From Cladorrhinum sp. PSN259 (taxonomy: Eukaryota > Ascomycota > Sordariomycetes > Sordariales > Podosporaceae): 64,000 nt of DNA. Shown here in pieces: positions 1 to 10,205 of this stretch (its first letter is position 1; every line of letters begins with the position of its first letter). A model generated the notes under the pieces. The model saw only the letters and a program-made list of their open reading frames with translations. It made no database searches and had not been told where the DNA came from. The translations under genes and the position numbers were made by a program. Location: positions 1-64,000 of the forward strand of contig MU867144.1 of NCBI GenBank assembly GCA_033725935.1. Direction: 5' to 3'.

Positions 1-1750
1 GGAAGCCCGTCCCAGACTAAGCTTCCTGCATTCCCACATCCTGGTCTGCAGCCGCCGTGGCAGCCGGGGCACCAGTGGCCACGCCAGGCCCCGTCGTATC
101 CTTCGTTACTAGGTTTAGCTTTCCCTGCCTTGGATCATTCGCCGCTCGCTTTGCCGCGACGGCTATTAAAGGGGGTCGGCCCCTCGGCCGTTTTCTTCCT
201 ACTACTTGGTATTCCTCGCCTCCTCCCTAAAAGGTTATCTATCGTTGCTCCTGATTTTGTTTTTCTAGCAGAGTAAGGTCGAATGTCCTCGGCCGGTACT
301 GATACGCCTCCTTAACTGCATTCCGGGCTTTTACTGCTTCCGGGCATTACCGTACCCAGGCCGGATGCTTCCCTATATAATTCGAACATCTTAGGCTAGC
401 TTAATTATTATAGGTAGGGCACTAGGCCTCTCCTGCCCTCCCACCCTCCCCGTAAGCCGTTATGCCACACCGTAAGCATAACGCCGATTTCCTATAAAAC
501 CGTTAGGTATATCCCTATCCCCAGCACTTATAGCACTAGGTTATTTATAAGACTACCTAGTACGGCTCGCGGTATAATATCTAAGCTCGCTAGACGACCC
601 CTTTATCGCAAGCCTTCTTCGCCTCTTCTTCGCTGGTTATCGTAATTAACGCCGTTACCCTCGTTATACCTCCTAATACCGGAATTCGAAATTTAACTCT
701 CTCGACTATCGTTAATCTAATTATTTTATTAAATTCTGCTTCCGTCGTATCCTTTAGATCCCTTTTTAACATCCTTTTTACTAAGACTGTAAAGGTTCTC
801 TTTACCTCCTTTGCCTCCTTTCCGAATGCCTTCGTAATCTACTCCTTATTCGCGTCTTACGTATACCATTCCTTTATTTTCGCCTCCTAGAAAGTAACCA
901 TCACGTTACCGCTCGGAAGCTTCCTCGCCGTAACTGCCCCTCTCCTTTCAGACGCTCCGTTTATTGCCTAAACGATCTCTTAAGGAGACCGCCGGGCAAG
1001 TGCCGGCGTAACTGAGCCACGTATTAAGACCTTTTTCTTAATACGCCCCGGTATAACCTTCTTTAGGGGCTTTTCGGCAGCTACCGCCGCCTAAATGCAG
1101 GCTCCTATGCCTGGCCCCCCTCTCTAAAAGCTAACTTTTAAGGCTTTCTTTACCTTATTCTTTACTTCTTAAACCTCCTCTTTTAACCCCCCGATTGCCT
1201 TCTGAACTTCTTCTATAATTGCCTTCTGTAAAGCCCTGAAATCAGCCCCTTTCGAGAGGGGACCTTTCTCTTCCAAGACCTCGATTCTTATCCGTATCCT
1301 CGCGATTCTTCTCACGAGCTCGTCGATTAGATAAAACGCTTTATTACTGTCCTTTTCCGGGAGTAAGTCTATTAGCAATCCTATAATACCCTCTTCCTCT
1401 AGCTCCTTTAAAAGCTTCCGCTATACTTCCTCATCCTCGTCCTTATCCTCGTCCTTATCCTTATTATCTCCGCTTTCATTAGCTCCCTCCTCCATTTCCT
1501 CGTCTTCTTCGTCAATTAGCGTCGTTCTGGTTGGCTGGGATCTTCCGGGCAGTGGGGTAAGCCCTACTGCAGGACTTTTTCTTGTCGCGGTCGCCCTCTT
1601 TCCCCCGCCTCTTCCCCCCGTCTTTAGAGGCATCGCGGCGACGCGTAACGCCTCCCGCCGGTTAGAAGCCGTCGTCGAGGGATAGAGCTTTTTAAGCCCG
1701 ATTGAGTGATGGTATTTTCGTACGTTTTGTCGCCAGGTTCATCGTAGTGC
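1..1750 (-). mobile_element. Tad1-like LINE ORF1 (gag-like) remnant, RIP-damaged
   Basis: On the minus strand three open stretches (1633-1421, 1378-1169, 772-590) lie in order and join through stop codons into one gag-like polypeptide. It has a basic, Gly/Arg-rich start, an acidic run, a coiled-coil-like middle (LIDELVRRI..., VLEEKG) and a region reading like the RNA-binding ORF1 of Tad-type non-LTR retrotransposons (ARKLPSGNVMVTF, then FTVLVK). The stops are TAG/TAA where Trp or Gln would be expected, which fits RIP. The LINE runs off the left edge, so the reverse transcriptase ORF would lie outside the window. The family call rests on motif recognition; the damage is seen directly. Confidence 0.65.
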
Positions 1751-2654
1751 TTTTTCCTTTTTTTTTTTTGAACTCATATTCGAGGTAATTAATAATAAAG
1801 AAGAATTCAACGTCGAAGATATCTTAAATTCCCAAATTAGCAATAACGAACTTTAATATCTTATTAAATAGCTTAATTATAGACTAGAATCTAACTCGTA
1901 AGAACCTATCGATCTTTTAGACTATTCGGAAAAGCTCTAGTAATTTTACCGATAGAACCTAGATTAACTTAGGATATAAAATTTAAATCCAGGTTCGACT
2001 AATTAACCCTGGAGGAGACTAGCTAATTAGGGTTATTAACGTCCTTAGAGGATAATAGGGGATAATTATCCCCTAAGACTAGGAACTCTAATTCCGGAAT
2101 AATAAAAGCAGCCGCCTCTTCTTACTTTAACCTCTTTAACTCCTTTATAGAATCTATACCACGAGAAAGGGCCCGCGCTATCTTCGTAGTCTATTTTCGC
2201 TTCTAAAGACGTAAACGATTAATTTTCGCGTCTAGCGCAGCACGCGCCGCCTCCGCTTCCTCCATTTTAGCCTCTAGCTTATCGTACTAGGAAACTATTT
2301 TACGAAGCTATTATACCAATACCCCTAAGGCATTATATAAAGCTTAATTATCTTAAATATACGCCGTATAGCGAGAGGATAATATAGGCAAGGATTTATA
2401 TAGATTCGCCTTCCCTTTATAATAAGAATATGCGCGCATTATCGTAATCGGGGACCGGAAAACCGCCTTAAAAAGAGCGTTATGCTATATAGTCCGGACG
2501 TAAACGATATTAGGTCTCGAGGACTTATAATTCTTCTATATCCTATTAGCAGATATTTTAAGGAATTAGATAAAGAGGAGAACTTATAGTTATAGCGATA
2601 AATTTCTTAGCGTTAAAAAGTCTTCGAGGCAAAGACTATAGAGGAGGGGAAACG
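1751..2654. other. AT-rich, RIP-like non-coding DNA
   Basis: This stretch has no usable reading frame on either strand and is dominated by TA-rich sequence with stops in all frames. It probably holds further degraded transposon sequence between the LINE and the LTR pair. I see no recognisable domain or RNA. Confidence 0.5.
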
Positions 2655-3129
2655 TATTACGCCTCGCGCGTAAATCCCCCGCATATAGACCATTATATAG
2701 GGTATTATAAGACCGTGACCAATCGTTAGGCCAAGGATGCGAAGACCTATAAAGTCCTAATATAACTAATTAGAAAAGACTCGACGGACTCGATATTCAA
2801 GTCTATCGAGTTATATATAATCCTACCGACTCGATAGACTCGACGAGTCTCTCGAGTCAAGATACAATATACCTAGAAACACATATAGATAGCTTCACTA
2901 TAAGAAGGAGAAGTATTGGGCACTTCTTATCGTAAGGACTTGGTTCCTTACGCAAGTAATTATAATCGTTCATTATCTACAATACTCAAAGCGATACTTT
3001 GTAGAGTTACCTGTTAGTTGACAGTAATTGACTCCGTCTGAGAGCGTCCTATAATCTTCGATTCTCCTGTCATATTACCCTAGGCGTACTGCCTTGCAGT
3101 CTGAACCCTACCCGGTGCAGGTTATAACA
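2655..3129 (+). repeat. Left long terminal repeat
   Basis: It shares with the right repeat the blocks beginning TTACGCCTCGCGC, the block around GTGCAATATACCTA, the pair CTTATCGTAAGGACTT / GTTCCTTACG, and the end CCTACCCGGTGCAGG. It keeps more C and G than the right copy, so it looks less RIP-mutated. About 100 bp in the middle (2765-2865) do not match the right copy and instead carry repeated GACTCGA-type motifs. Confidence 0.6.
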
Positions 3130-3604
3130 CTACCCCCTACTGTACTTACGGCTCCGGCCGTAAGTCGGTAGAACACCTAGTAATATGGTGCCCAGACCCT
3201 CCGAAACCAAGAACCTAGATGGTATCAGGGATCGACTCCCGCAGAGACTTACAGCGGGCCCTAAAAGGCGGAAGCCCTAGGGCCGGAAGGCTTGCAAGGA
3301 AGGTTCTGACATGGCTGATGGATTCGGGCAGGCTTCTAGAATATAACCTGGCTAGGAAGCTGGAGCTGGAACTGGAAGCAAGCCTGGGCATAGACCCTAC
3401 AATATAGGGCGGCCATGGACCAGTTGGCTTCCTTTTACAATGGTATGATATGGATACGGGCCTACTACGGCCGACGGAAGGATTCTATAGAGTAGATACG
3501 AGGTTTTTCAGCCGGCCCTTACGGTACGGTTTTCCTTGTGTAAATATCAGTAGAGGGACCGACGAGCCCTGCCAAGGGCATAGCGGTGTACGAAATAATA
3601 ATAA

Positions 3605-4112
3605 TATTACGCCTCGCGCATAAGTCTCCCCCGCATACGGACTATAATATAAGGTATTATAAGACTATAACTAATTATTAGGCTAGGGATACGAAGACTT
3701 ACGGAAGCCTTAATTAGCTAATTAGGATATGCCTACTCTATTCGGTGCTAAATATAATAAGCATAGTAAGCAAGAGGCTTATTCGTTATAATCGCGGACT
3801 TAAGGAGCGAATAAAGCTAGTAAGGTGCAATATACCTAAAAAATATATATAGATAGCTTTATTATAAATAAAGGGAGTGTTAGGCACTTCCTATCGTAAG
3901 GACTTAGTTCCTTACGTAAGTAATATACAATTTATTATTTATAATCTTCTTTATAATCTCATACTTCCTCTCTAGAGAAGTTTTATAAAGTTACCTACTA
4001 GTCAACAGTAATTAACCCCATCTAAGAGAGTCCCGCAACCTTCGATCCCCTATCATATTACCTCAGGCGTACTACCTTACAGTCTAAATCCTACCCGGTG
4101 CAGGTTATAATA
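3605..4112 (+). repeat. Right long terminal repeat
   Basis: It matches the left repeat at both ends and over the CTTCCTATCGTAAGGACTTA block, with many C-to-T and G-to-A differences that mostly raise AT content. The middle (about 3720-3828) is unrelated to the corresponding part of the left copy. Confidence 0.6.
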
Positions 4113-4692
4113 GCCGGTCTAAGCTGATTAAGGACTTGCTCTAAATAATTATAAGTAAGGCCTTTAAAACACACAAGAAATAACAATATAACAGAATAGA
4201 ATTAACCAATTTCCTCCCTTTCTTATTCAAATTTACAGAATTCAACGTATGCAGTGCTTCTAATAGGATGGGGCTGTTGTTGATGTATAATCGGCTGCGT
4301 AATACGTAAAGCGTAATAATTGCTCCGGGTAATAAAGTGGTCGTGCTACTTTTTTATTTTTATAATTACTGTTTTGCCTGGACGGAGACCTACCTAGATA
4401 CTAAAGGCGATAAAACAAGATACTTTTAAGATACGGACGTCTCTAGGTCAGTAACCTGATTGTTTATGCACTCAAACACATATAACCCTTGGCTGACGTG
4501 AGGTTATTAGAGCACCATACAACTTAGCATACGAGATGTTGCTTGATTAAGGTGATTATTGAAAAGTAGAAAATACTGCAAGACGCATTTCTGTAACGAC
4601 CTTCTATATGCATTAATCACGACTACTTCAAATTACCTAAGCTTTTAATCCAAACGTTCATCAAAGGTCCGTCGCAGTGCCAGTAGTCCAAT
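4113..4692. other. Intergenic, no gene seen
   Basis: The stretch between the LTR element and the 3' end of the acetyltransferase gene is moderately AT-rich. I see no conserved reading frame, RNA gene or terminal repeat in it. Confidence 0.5.
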
Positions 4693-5346
4693 TCACGCGA
4701 CACTTGCATCCTTCTTCATTCCAAGTCCCTCCCAATCCTCTTTACTAAACCTGTACTCAACCTCGTTTCCCCCACTCTTAACCCGCTTCCACTGCGCCAT
4801 CCCCATCCGCTCAGCCAGTCCCTGGAACGGCGTATTCACCGCCAACGTCTCGAACAAGGCCCCGTCGCATCCGACGCCGCCCGCTTCCTCGTTGCGGAAC
4901 GAAAAGTCCAGCGTAGCCTGCAGCGCTTCCCACCCGTACCCCTTCCGCCACTCGGAGCTGTCAATCAGTACACCTAGGTCCGCAATCCGCTTACTAGTAC
5001 CCCGATCGGTGCCAGTGGTGGTGGTGTCGGTAGATATGGCGTTGATTCCGCCGAAGCCGATGATGACACCATCATACGCAGATGATAGGGAAACCGATCC
5101 CGTCTCCGATGTTTCGGGTCGGGTTATGACGAGAAAGTAAGCTTGCCCTCGAGCGCGCAGGTCGGCCCATTTGTCGATGCGGCCTTGGTATTCCTCTACC
5201 GTCGGGTTGGTTGGCTTGTGCGGTTCGTATTGGGTGTTGAGGGGGTTGGCAAAAATGGCGGCGAGGGCGGGGGCATCGGAAGGGACGGCGGGACGGAGGG
5301 TGAGATTTTCAGTGCGGAGATTCACGTTGGGGTTTGGAGAAGACAT
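4693..5346 (-). CDS. GNAT-family N-acetyltransferase (RimJ/RimL-like)
   Basis: A 217-residue intronless protein starting at the ATG at 5346. It opens with LRTENLTLRPAVPSDAPAL, the typical first strand and helix of a RimJ/RimL-type GNAT fold (transfer of acetyl from acetyl-CoA to an amine). The acetyl-CoA-binding segment is about residues 120-150, where VLIDSSEWRKGYGWEAL holds the expected Arg-Lys-Gly-Tyr-Gly loop. A later Asn-rich strand precedes AERMGM, the usual 'later helix, becomes Gly-Phe/Met' element. The full domain is present and no signal peptide is seen, so it is probably cytosolic. Substrate is unknown. It sits between a transposon graveyard and a hairpin repeat, and its codon use looks normal. 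Confidence 0.85.
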   Translation of the reverse strand: MSSPNPNVNLRTENLTLRPAVPSDAPALAAIFANPLNTQYEPHKPTNPTVEEYQGRIDKWADLRARGQAYFLVITRPETSETGSVSLSSAYDGVIIGFGGINAISTDTTTTGTDRGTSKRIADLGVLIDSSEWRKGYGWEALQATLDFSFRNEEAGGVGCDGALFETLAVNTPFQGLAERMGMAQWKRVKSGGNEVEYRFSKEDWEGLGMKKDASVA

Positions 5347-5540
5347 GTTTGTGACGAGAAAACAAGCGTTGGTTAATTACTCTCAGTACTAACTGAAGTC
5401 GTAAGGATGGCGCGTGATTGGGAGACGGCACACACACTCAAGAGTAGGGTGAAGGGTAATGACTCCTAGGATGGTGGATGGTAATCCATGATTATGTTGT
5501 TCTCTGAACCACCAAGCAAAGTGGCCCCTTCTGGGGAGGC

Positions 5541-5610
5541 AGGTGGTGGTAAAAATGGGGTGTGATTTGATAGCGTTAGCGCAGTTGAATCACACCCCAT
5601 TTTACCACCT
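5541..5610. repeat. Hairpin-forming inverted repeat (MITE-like)
   Basis: Arms at 5541-5567 and 5588-5610 are near-perfect reverse complements (GGGGTGTGATT / AATCACACCCC plus flanking AGGTGG / CCACCT), separated by a ~20-bp loop containing TAGCGTTAGCGC. A RIP-like copy of one arm lies at 10177-10205, so this is a repeated element. It is too short to encode anything. It lies upstream of the first UstYa-family gene. Confidence 0.65.
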
Positions 5611-6003
5611 CTTGTATTCCAAGCAGGGAGGAAGAAGGATTGCGAGCTGCAGAGTTTTTTTTTAAGCCGGTGAATTCAGAACCCTGTAATCTCCTGGTCT
5701 CTAGCGTTGCAGCCGATATTGCCCGAGGATCCAGTCAGCGCTGTGAGTTGGATGAGACGGCCAGTTGTGATGACGAGCATGATTGTAAAGTGCGGCACAA
5801 GAATCCTATATCGAGTTCACGTATTGATACTGGCTGCCATTAGTTCCGTCAAGTACATTCCACACCTTTCTCTTATGAAACCTGGTCCATATTTCGGCTT
5901 CTAATTTTCCAAGGCCGACGCCCGCAAGCTTTCGTGCACGTCGACAAAATCTGACTGATTGCTGTTTCTGTTCGCTCTCAACATCTTGATTCCCATCCTC
6001 ATC

Positions 6004-6687
6004 ATGTATGCTACTGTCTCCAAGCCCGCCACTTTTGCTTTCTTTTTCACGATTCTTCTTTTTATCGTCTCACTCCTTGTCGTTTTCGCGGTTAGCTTTC
6101 CAAGCAGCCCAACGTACGGATCCTGGCTGTCACCGTCGCCATGCCTCTGCGAACAAGCCAGCGCGAGTGGCAACGGCGAGTCCATCAGAACACCCACAAG
6201 TGCCTATCTCGAAACTTTTCGCGCGAGACCCGAGCTCGAAGATATGACGGAAGCCGGAGATGCAATATGGTCGACTGTTTCCTCGACAAAGCAAGGCGGC
6301 TTTCCCTGGGTACGATACAACGAGACGTACAAGACCGGACACGGCGTAAGCATGTTTCATGCCTTGCACTGTTTTTCCATGATTCGGGACGCTACAAAAG
6401 GGTCCAAGAGCGGGGCAGTCGCTCACTCACATGGCTTCAAAAGAGGCATTCATGAGGGAAAGAGTGAGGGGGAGATGCATATAGGGCACTGTCTCAGCTA
6501 TATCGCGCAGTCGTTGCTATGCTCGGCTGACGGCACGCTGGAACGCCCCAAACCTTACACAGATGATGCGGGCATCGTGCTGAGGGACGATATGGACGGA
6601 GAAGACGTTCAACATCGGTGCAAGGGTGCGGGTTACCTTAGAGAGAAGATTGCGAGCAGCGTCCGCTGGACTCGTTACCGGGACTGA
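6004..6687 (+). CDS. UstYa-family (DUF3328) oxidase-like protein 1
   Basis: A 227-residue intronless frame; I start it at the in-frame ATG at 6004 because upstream codons lack an ATG. It has one N-terminal membrane helix (about residues 7-31, Phe/Leu/Val-rich). The two hallmark motifs of the UstYa family follow: HALHC (in MFHALHCFSMIR) and HIGHC (in HIGHCLSYIAQSLLC). Members of this family act in ustiloxin, phomopsin, asperipin and cyclochlorotine pathways, catalysing oxidative cyclisation or related steps on peptides, usually membrane-anchored in the secretory pathway. Both His/Cys motifs are complete and no stop interrupts the frame, so this is the one clearly intact UstYa gene of the four here. 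Its substrate is inferred only from context. Confidence 0.85.
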   Translation: MYATVSKPATFAFFFTILLFIVSLLVVFAVSFPSSPTYGSWLSPSPCLCEQASASGNGESIRTPTSAYLETFRARPELEDMTEAGDAIWSTVSSTKQGGFPWVRYNETYKTGHGVSMFHALHCFSMIRDATKGSKSGAVAHSHGFKRGIHEGKSEGEMHIGHCLSYIAQSLLCSADGTLERPKPYTDDAGIVLRDDMDGEDVQHRCKGAGYLREKIASSVRWTRYRD

Positions 6688-8135
6688 AGGAGGGGGCAAC
6701 CATGTGGGATCTCTTTGATGAGCTGAGGTAGATACAATAGCTGCTATTGGCACTGAGACAGTGCAGTTTGCAGCACAATGCCAAAAAGTCGCTACGTACT
6801 TGTCCTCAGGCTCGTAGGGGCACACGGACTTCCCGTCTTCAGAGAGGGGTTGACTTGTCAAAAGAGCTTTGCAGACATGCTAACATGCGCCCATGCCGTC
6901 CTCGACGAGTCTTTTTTCCACGCTTGGCCTGATTCGTTGCTAGGAGCTCAAGACCAGGGCCGAGAACTCTCCACCGTCGTCGAGCCTGAGGTTGCTCAAG
7001 GGCGGCCGGTAGGAAGCCTTTGTCTCCTTAGTCCCGCACGCCATCCACCTGAGCCCATGCGAGTCCATGAAAACTGGGACGCGGCACGGTTACAAAGAGG
7101 GCACTGCATTTGTGACAAGGTATATGTCAAGCCCACTGCTAGGCCCCAGGCTTTCCTACAGAGAGGCTACCTACCTAGGTAAGATGGAGTCACAAAGGAT
7201 GATCAAGTGGAGTGTGAGTTATGCTCGGTCAGACTTTGAGGTGTGTTGAAGCGAAGAGTGAACTTTTGTCTCTCTTGGCCTAGGTGACGTGTTCAGACCT
7301 CAACATAAACCCTGTATCTGCGAATCATATGCGTGTCCCTTGGTTTAGCTTGTTGCCTTGGACTTTGGAAAGGGGTGTCATAGTTTAAAGCTTTGTATTC
7401 CGAACTGATATGTCAGCACACCGGCTGTGGCCGTGTGGCGTTCAACCGTCAAGCCATCCTGATCCATCTAAACGAACAAATGGTCAATGGCGTAATGGTC
7501 CGAATTCAGAAGGTGTTGTTCATTTAATCCGTCGTTTGTAACTCTTTCATATGAGGTATCGGCCCCTATTCTATACCTAGCTTTATATGGAAGTACCGAG
7601 TTGCTGAAATCCTCCCGAGTAAGGCCGATCAGTGAGGCTATCGACAATGCCTTGATATGCAGACAAGGCACAGCACAGCCGACGAGCTAATGTGTTTTAA
7701 TCCTTCTTGTGCAACCCACCCTTGCAATTTACCTTTATTACACAGCGCTATACCAAAGTAGTAAAATCATGCTACACCTGCCGGATCCGTAAGACGATTA
7801 ATGTGTATATGTAAGCTTTGCCAAGATATGGAGTAAGAAATCTTAGCTGCAGATCATTGCACGGGCAATTTCTCGGTCGCTAGAATGGAATCAATTTCTC
7901 GGTGCCTAGCATGGAATCTAACTATCTAAAACTCCGGTCCTTGAAAGCCACTGCATGGGCTGGATTCTGAAGTCACATCGCTTTCTTTGCCTCCACAATA
8001 CCTAGGCGCGATGCTGACCAACGGTCTTGATGCTGCTAACCAACAGCTCTTTCATGGCGGCGAACTCATTGCCATGGCACCCTCCGGCTTTGTTGGGATC
8101 AACGGAGTCCCTACGGGCTTGGAATGTCTGTTTGT
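6688..8135. other. Intergenic between two UstYa-family genes
   Basis: A frame at 6778-7182 (134 codons) and a minus-strand frame at 7671-7468 show no recognised domain, signal peptide or family motif. I regard both as chance frames. The genes on either side are transcribed towards each other, so this region holds both 3' ends. No repeat or RNA gene was seen. Confidence 0.5.
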
Positions 8136-9150
8136 TCAATCAAGGACCTTTTCAAAGTCCCGACACACATGCTTGGTATTGAAATCAGGCCACGGCTTGG
8201 CGCGTTGTTCGATCCACTGTGAAGCCGTCAGCGTCCAATAGTACTAGTACCGCTTTGACTGAGGTGCTCTTCCAAGAACATACGTGAGCAGTCACGATGG
8301 TGACATCTGCATGGCACATTACAAATTGGCGTAGCATTTCGACGCAGTGATCTATCGAAACGTGTTAGCAAGACTACTGTGTTCCATGCAATCGTGCGCA
8401 GCATGACCAAAGCTTACCAAGATGGACCTTGAATGTTTCTTCATTATCTCTGAAGTCCGGGTCATGGGCTTTGTAATAAGCATACTTGAAATGTGACGCT
8501 TTACGAAGCAGATTCTGTTGGGCAGTCAGTATCGGCTAGGTAGTCGCCTCTTGGTTTCGATCCAATAATGCTTACCACGCAGTGTAGCTGGTGTGTGAAC
8601 TCGGGCACCATGAAGTAGCCGCCACCGTGCTCTGGAGCATTGACTGCCGCTGTGTCTGGATTGACGCCAATGGTATGGAAGTCCTCCTTGGAAATCTTCA
8701 GGTCCAGCGGCCGGACAATTGAAATGCGATTCCACGCAGCATCGACTTCGCGGCTTGGAGGCCCTCGATACGGCGACGGCCAGCGAATGGAACCGTTGAA
8801 GCGGGATTCTTGAAGTCCTGGATCTAAATCTTCCAGTATAGGAGCTTGGAAGCTCTTAGCAAAATATAACGAATGCAAGCTTGACTGGCACCACTCACAA
8901 TATGAACTCGTCTGGGTTATCAGCCGTTTGATGTTCGAAGATGGCAAGTCTCGGTGCGAAAAGAGTACAAAAGCAATAACAAGAACCATCCGAGATATTG
9001 CCAGAACAAAGCCCCAGGTCGAGTTCGGGTATGACCTGCGCAGTACACGCAAGGTGAAGTGCTTCCTATGGCAGTCTGCATGGAGGGCTCCTTCTCTTCA
9101 TCACTGTTGAGCCTGTTATAGCTACGGACAGCGTTGAAAGGGTGAAACAT
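8136..9150 (-). pseudogene. UstYa-family protein 2, probable 5' frameshift
   Basis: Four exons can be read: about 9052-8576, 8514-8418, 8351-8284 and 8216-8136, all with GT..AG introns and matching phases. The product carries a membrane helix, FTHQLHCV (first HxxHC), a split second motif LDHCVEMLRQFVMCHADVT (one residue shorter than strict HxxHC at its start) and WPDFNTKHVCRDFEKVLD before the stop. The frame holding the membrane helix has no ATG. A plausible start (9150, MFHPFNAVRSYNRL...) lies in another frame, and joining the two needs a net one-base indel near 9060-9090. Unless a very short intron hides there, the 5' end is frameshifted. The final TGA may also cut a few residues that family members usually have. 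Confidence 0.7.
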
Positions 9151-9710
9151 TGTGCTGGTGAAGAACGAACTAACATGTATGACAGGTAATGGTAAAAGGA
9201 AGTAAATGCAAAAGGCTAAAAATGCCAGGTATTATACAATTTCAGGGGGGAACGGCTAAATTTTACATGCTAAGGAATTGTGAGGAAATGTAAGGTGCTT
9301 ATGCATAAGAATTTGGCAGGGGGTCGCTCTCGATTCGACGCGGATTCGAAATAGGATAGCTTCTGCGCCCATTTAAAAGGGGAGATAGGTGTGTTTTAAT
9401 GGACAAAGTCGCTATGGTCACGGGTAATAAGCACACGAGATAATTCAACAGATTCAGCGCGTCTTTTAAGGTCTGTTAATTGTAGTTACATTGGTTTGTC
9501 AGGTTCTACGGGACCTATGATAACTAAGCTTTAACAGTTTGATAGTCTACCTACTCAGCCAAACCACCGTCGCTCCATAGTCCCACGTTCGTGCTGTGTT
9601 TTTTCGAATAGAATCCATCCGCCTACACCCCAGCATAGAGCCAAATCTATATTCACACTCGCCGTCACTGTGCGAACAACCATAATACGTATAACGTTTA
9701 GTAGGCACGC
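9151..9710. other. Intergenic, promoter side of UstYa gene 2
   Basis: No coding frame is recognised. The stretch lies upstream of the UstYa-2 gene and downstream of the small secreted-peptide frame. Nothing repeat-like was found. Confidence 0.5.
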
Positions 9711-9893
9711 TTAAACCTTAATCTTGTCGTAGCCGTAGGAACCATGAACGTAGACGGTGGAGCTCCCAAGATCGTCATCAGCAGGCTCACTAGCTTCGGG
9801 AGCAGCTTTCGCAAGGGCCACAAGGGCAGGGGCAGCGAGCACGTTGGTGATAGCGATGCCGAGAACCAGCAAAAAAGTCTTCTTGAAAGCTAT
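9711..9893 (-). pseudogene. Small secreted peptide frame, start codon ATA; candidate RiPP precursor
   Basis: A 60-codon frame ends at TAA 9713-9711. Its first ~20 codons encode a classic signal peptide (Lys-Lys, then a Leu/Val/Ile core, ending Val-Leu-Ala-Ala-Pro). An Ala/Pro/acidic linker with three consecutive Asp follows, then a Tyr/Gly-rich tail with VYVHGSYGYDK. The codon where ATG should stand (9893-9891) is ATA, and no in-frame ATG occurs between it and the upstream TGA. The surroundings look like a real gene: a TATA box ~130 bp upstream and a CA-rich leader. Position amid four UstYa-family genes suggests a precursor of a Tyr-containing cyclic peptide, or a secreted effector. Against this, there is a single tail, no core repeats and no Lys-Arg Kex2 sites. 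The role is inference; the frame and the ATA are seen. Confidence 0.5.
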
Positions 9894-10020
9894 GATTGCA
9901 AAGAGATTCTTTAGAACTCAAGGGGGGATGATAGTTTGTTAAAGTGGGTTAGAGGTAGTAGTAGTTTATTGAACTGGTTTAGAAGTGGCTGAGCGACGAA
10001 AGACACCGAGCTTCAGACCT

Positions 10021-10030
10021 AATATATAAA
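10021..10030 (-). promoter_or_regulatory. TATA box of the small secreted-peptide gene
   Basis: The minus strand reads TTTATATATT here, ~130 bp upstream of the peptide's expected start. A C/A-rich leader (CTACTACTACCTCTAACC and onward) fills the space, as is usual for strongly expressed small secreted proteins of filamentous fungi. Confidence 0.5.
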
Positions 10031-10156
10031 TCCTTGAACTGATGCTGCAATAGACGAAAAGAGAGTCAATCTCACATAGTTAAGCATAATGAGCCGTTAT
10101 TCACAAATGGCCGCATTGAACATAGACTCGTTAAGGAACAAAGCTTCCTTTCTCCC

Positions 10157-10205
10157 ACCTCACTTACTGCAGTAAGCAGGTGGTAGTAGAAATAAAGTGT
10201 GATTT
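10157..10205. repeat. Palindrome plus RIP-altered copy of the 5.5-kb hairpin arm
   Basis: CCACCTCACTTACTG runs into CAGTAAGCAGGTGG as a near-perfect palindrome. The right side continues as AGGTGGTAGTAGAAATAAAG, matching the hairpin arm at 5541-5567 with changes that are mostly C/G to T/A. It is probably a degraded copy of the same MITE-like element. Confidence 0.5.

Larger units (their letters stand above)
2655..4112 (+). mobile_element. Very short LTR-retrotransposon-like element
   Basis: Two direct repeats of roughly 475-508 bp flank only ~475 bp of internal DNA. The internal part contains TGGTATCAGGG at about 3219, resembling a primer-binding site for initiator tRNA-Met but ~90 bp inside the left repeat. 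It also has one 62-codon frame from 3219 with no recognised domain. There is no gag, protease, RT or integrase. The size fits a TRIM-like non-autonomous element or an internally deleted copy. Both repeats start TATTACGCC (RIP-altered TGTTACGCC?) and end ACA/ATA. No convincing target-site duplication is visible (AAACG versus GCCGG). Confidence 0.55.

Noticed and set aside
6778..7182. 134-codon plus-strand frame after UstYa gene 1
   Set aside because: Looked at as a second peptide gene, but has no signal peptide, repeats or Lys-Arg sites.
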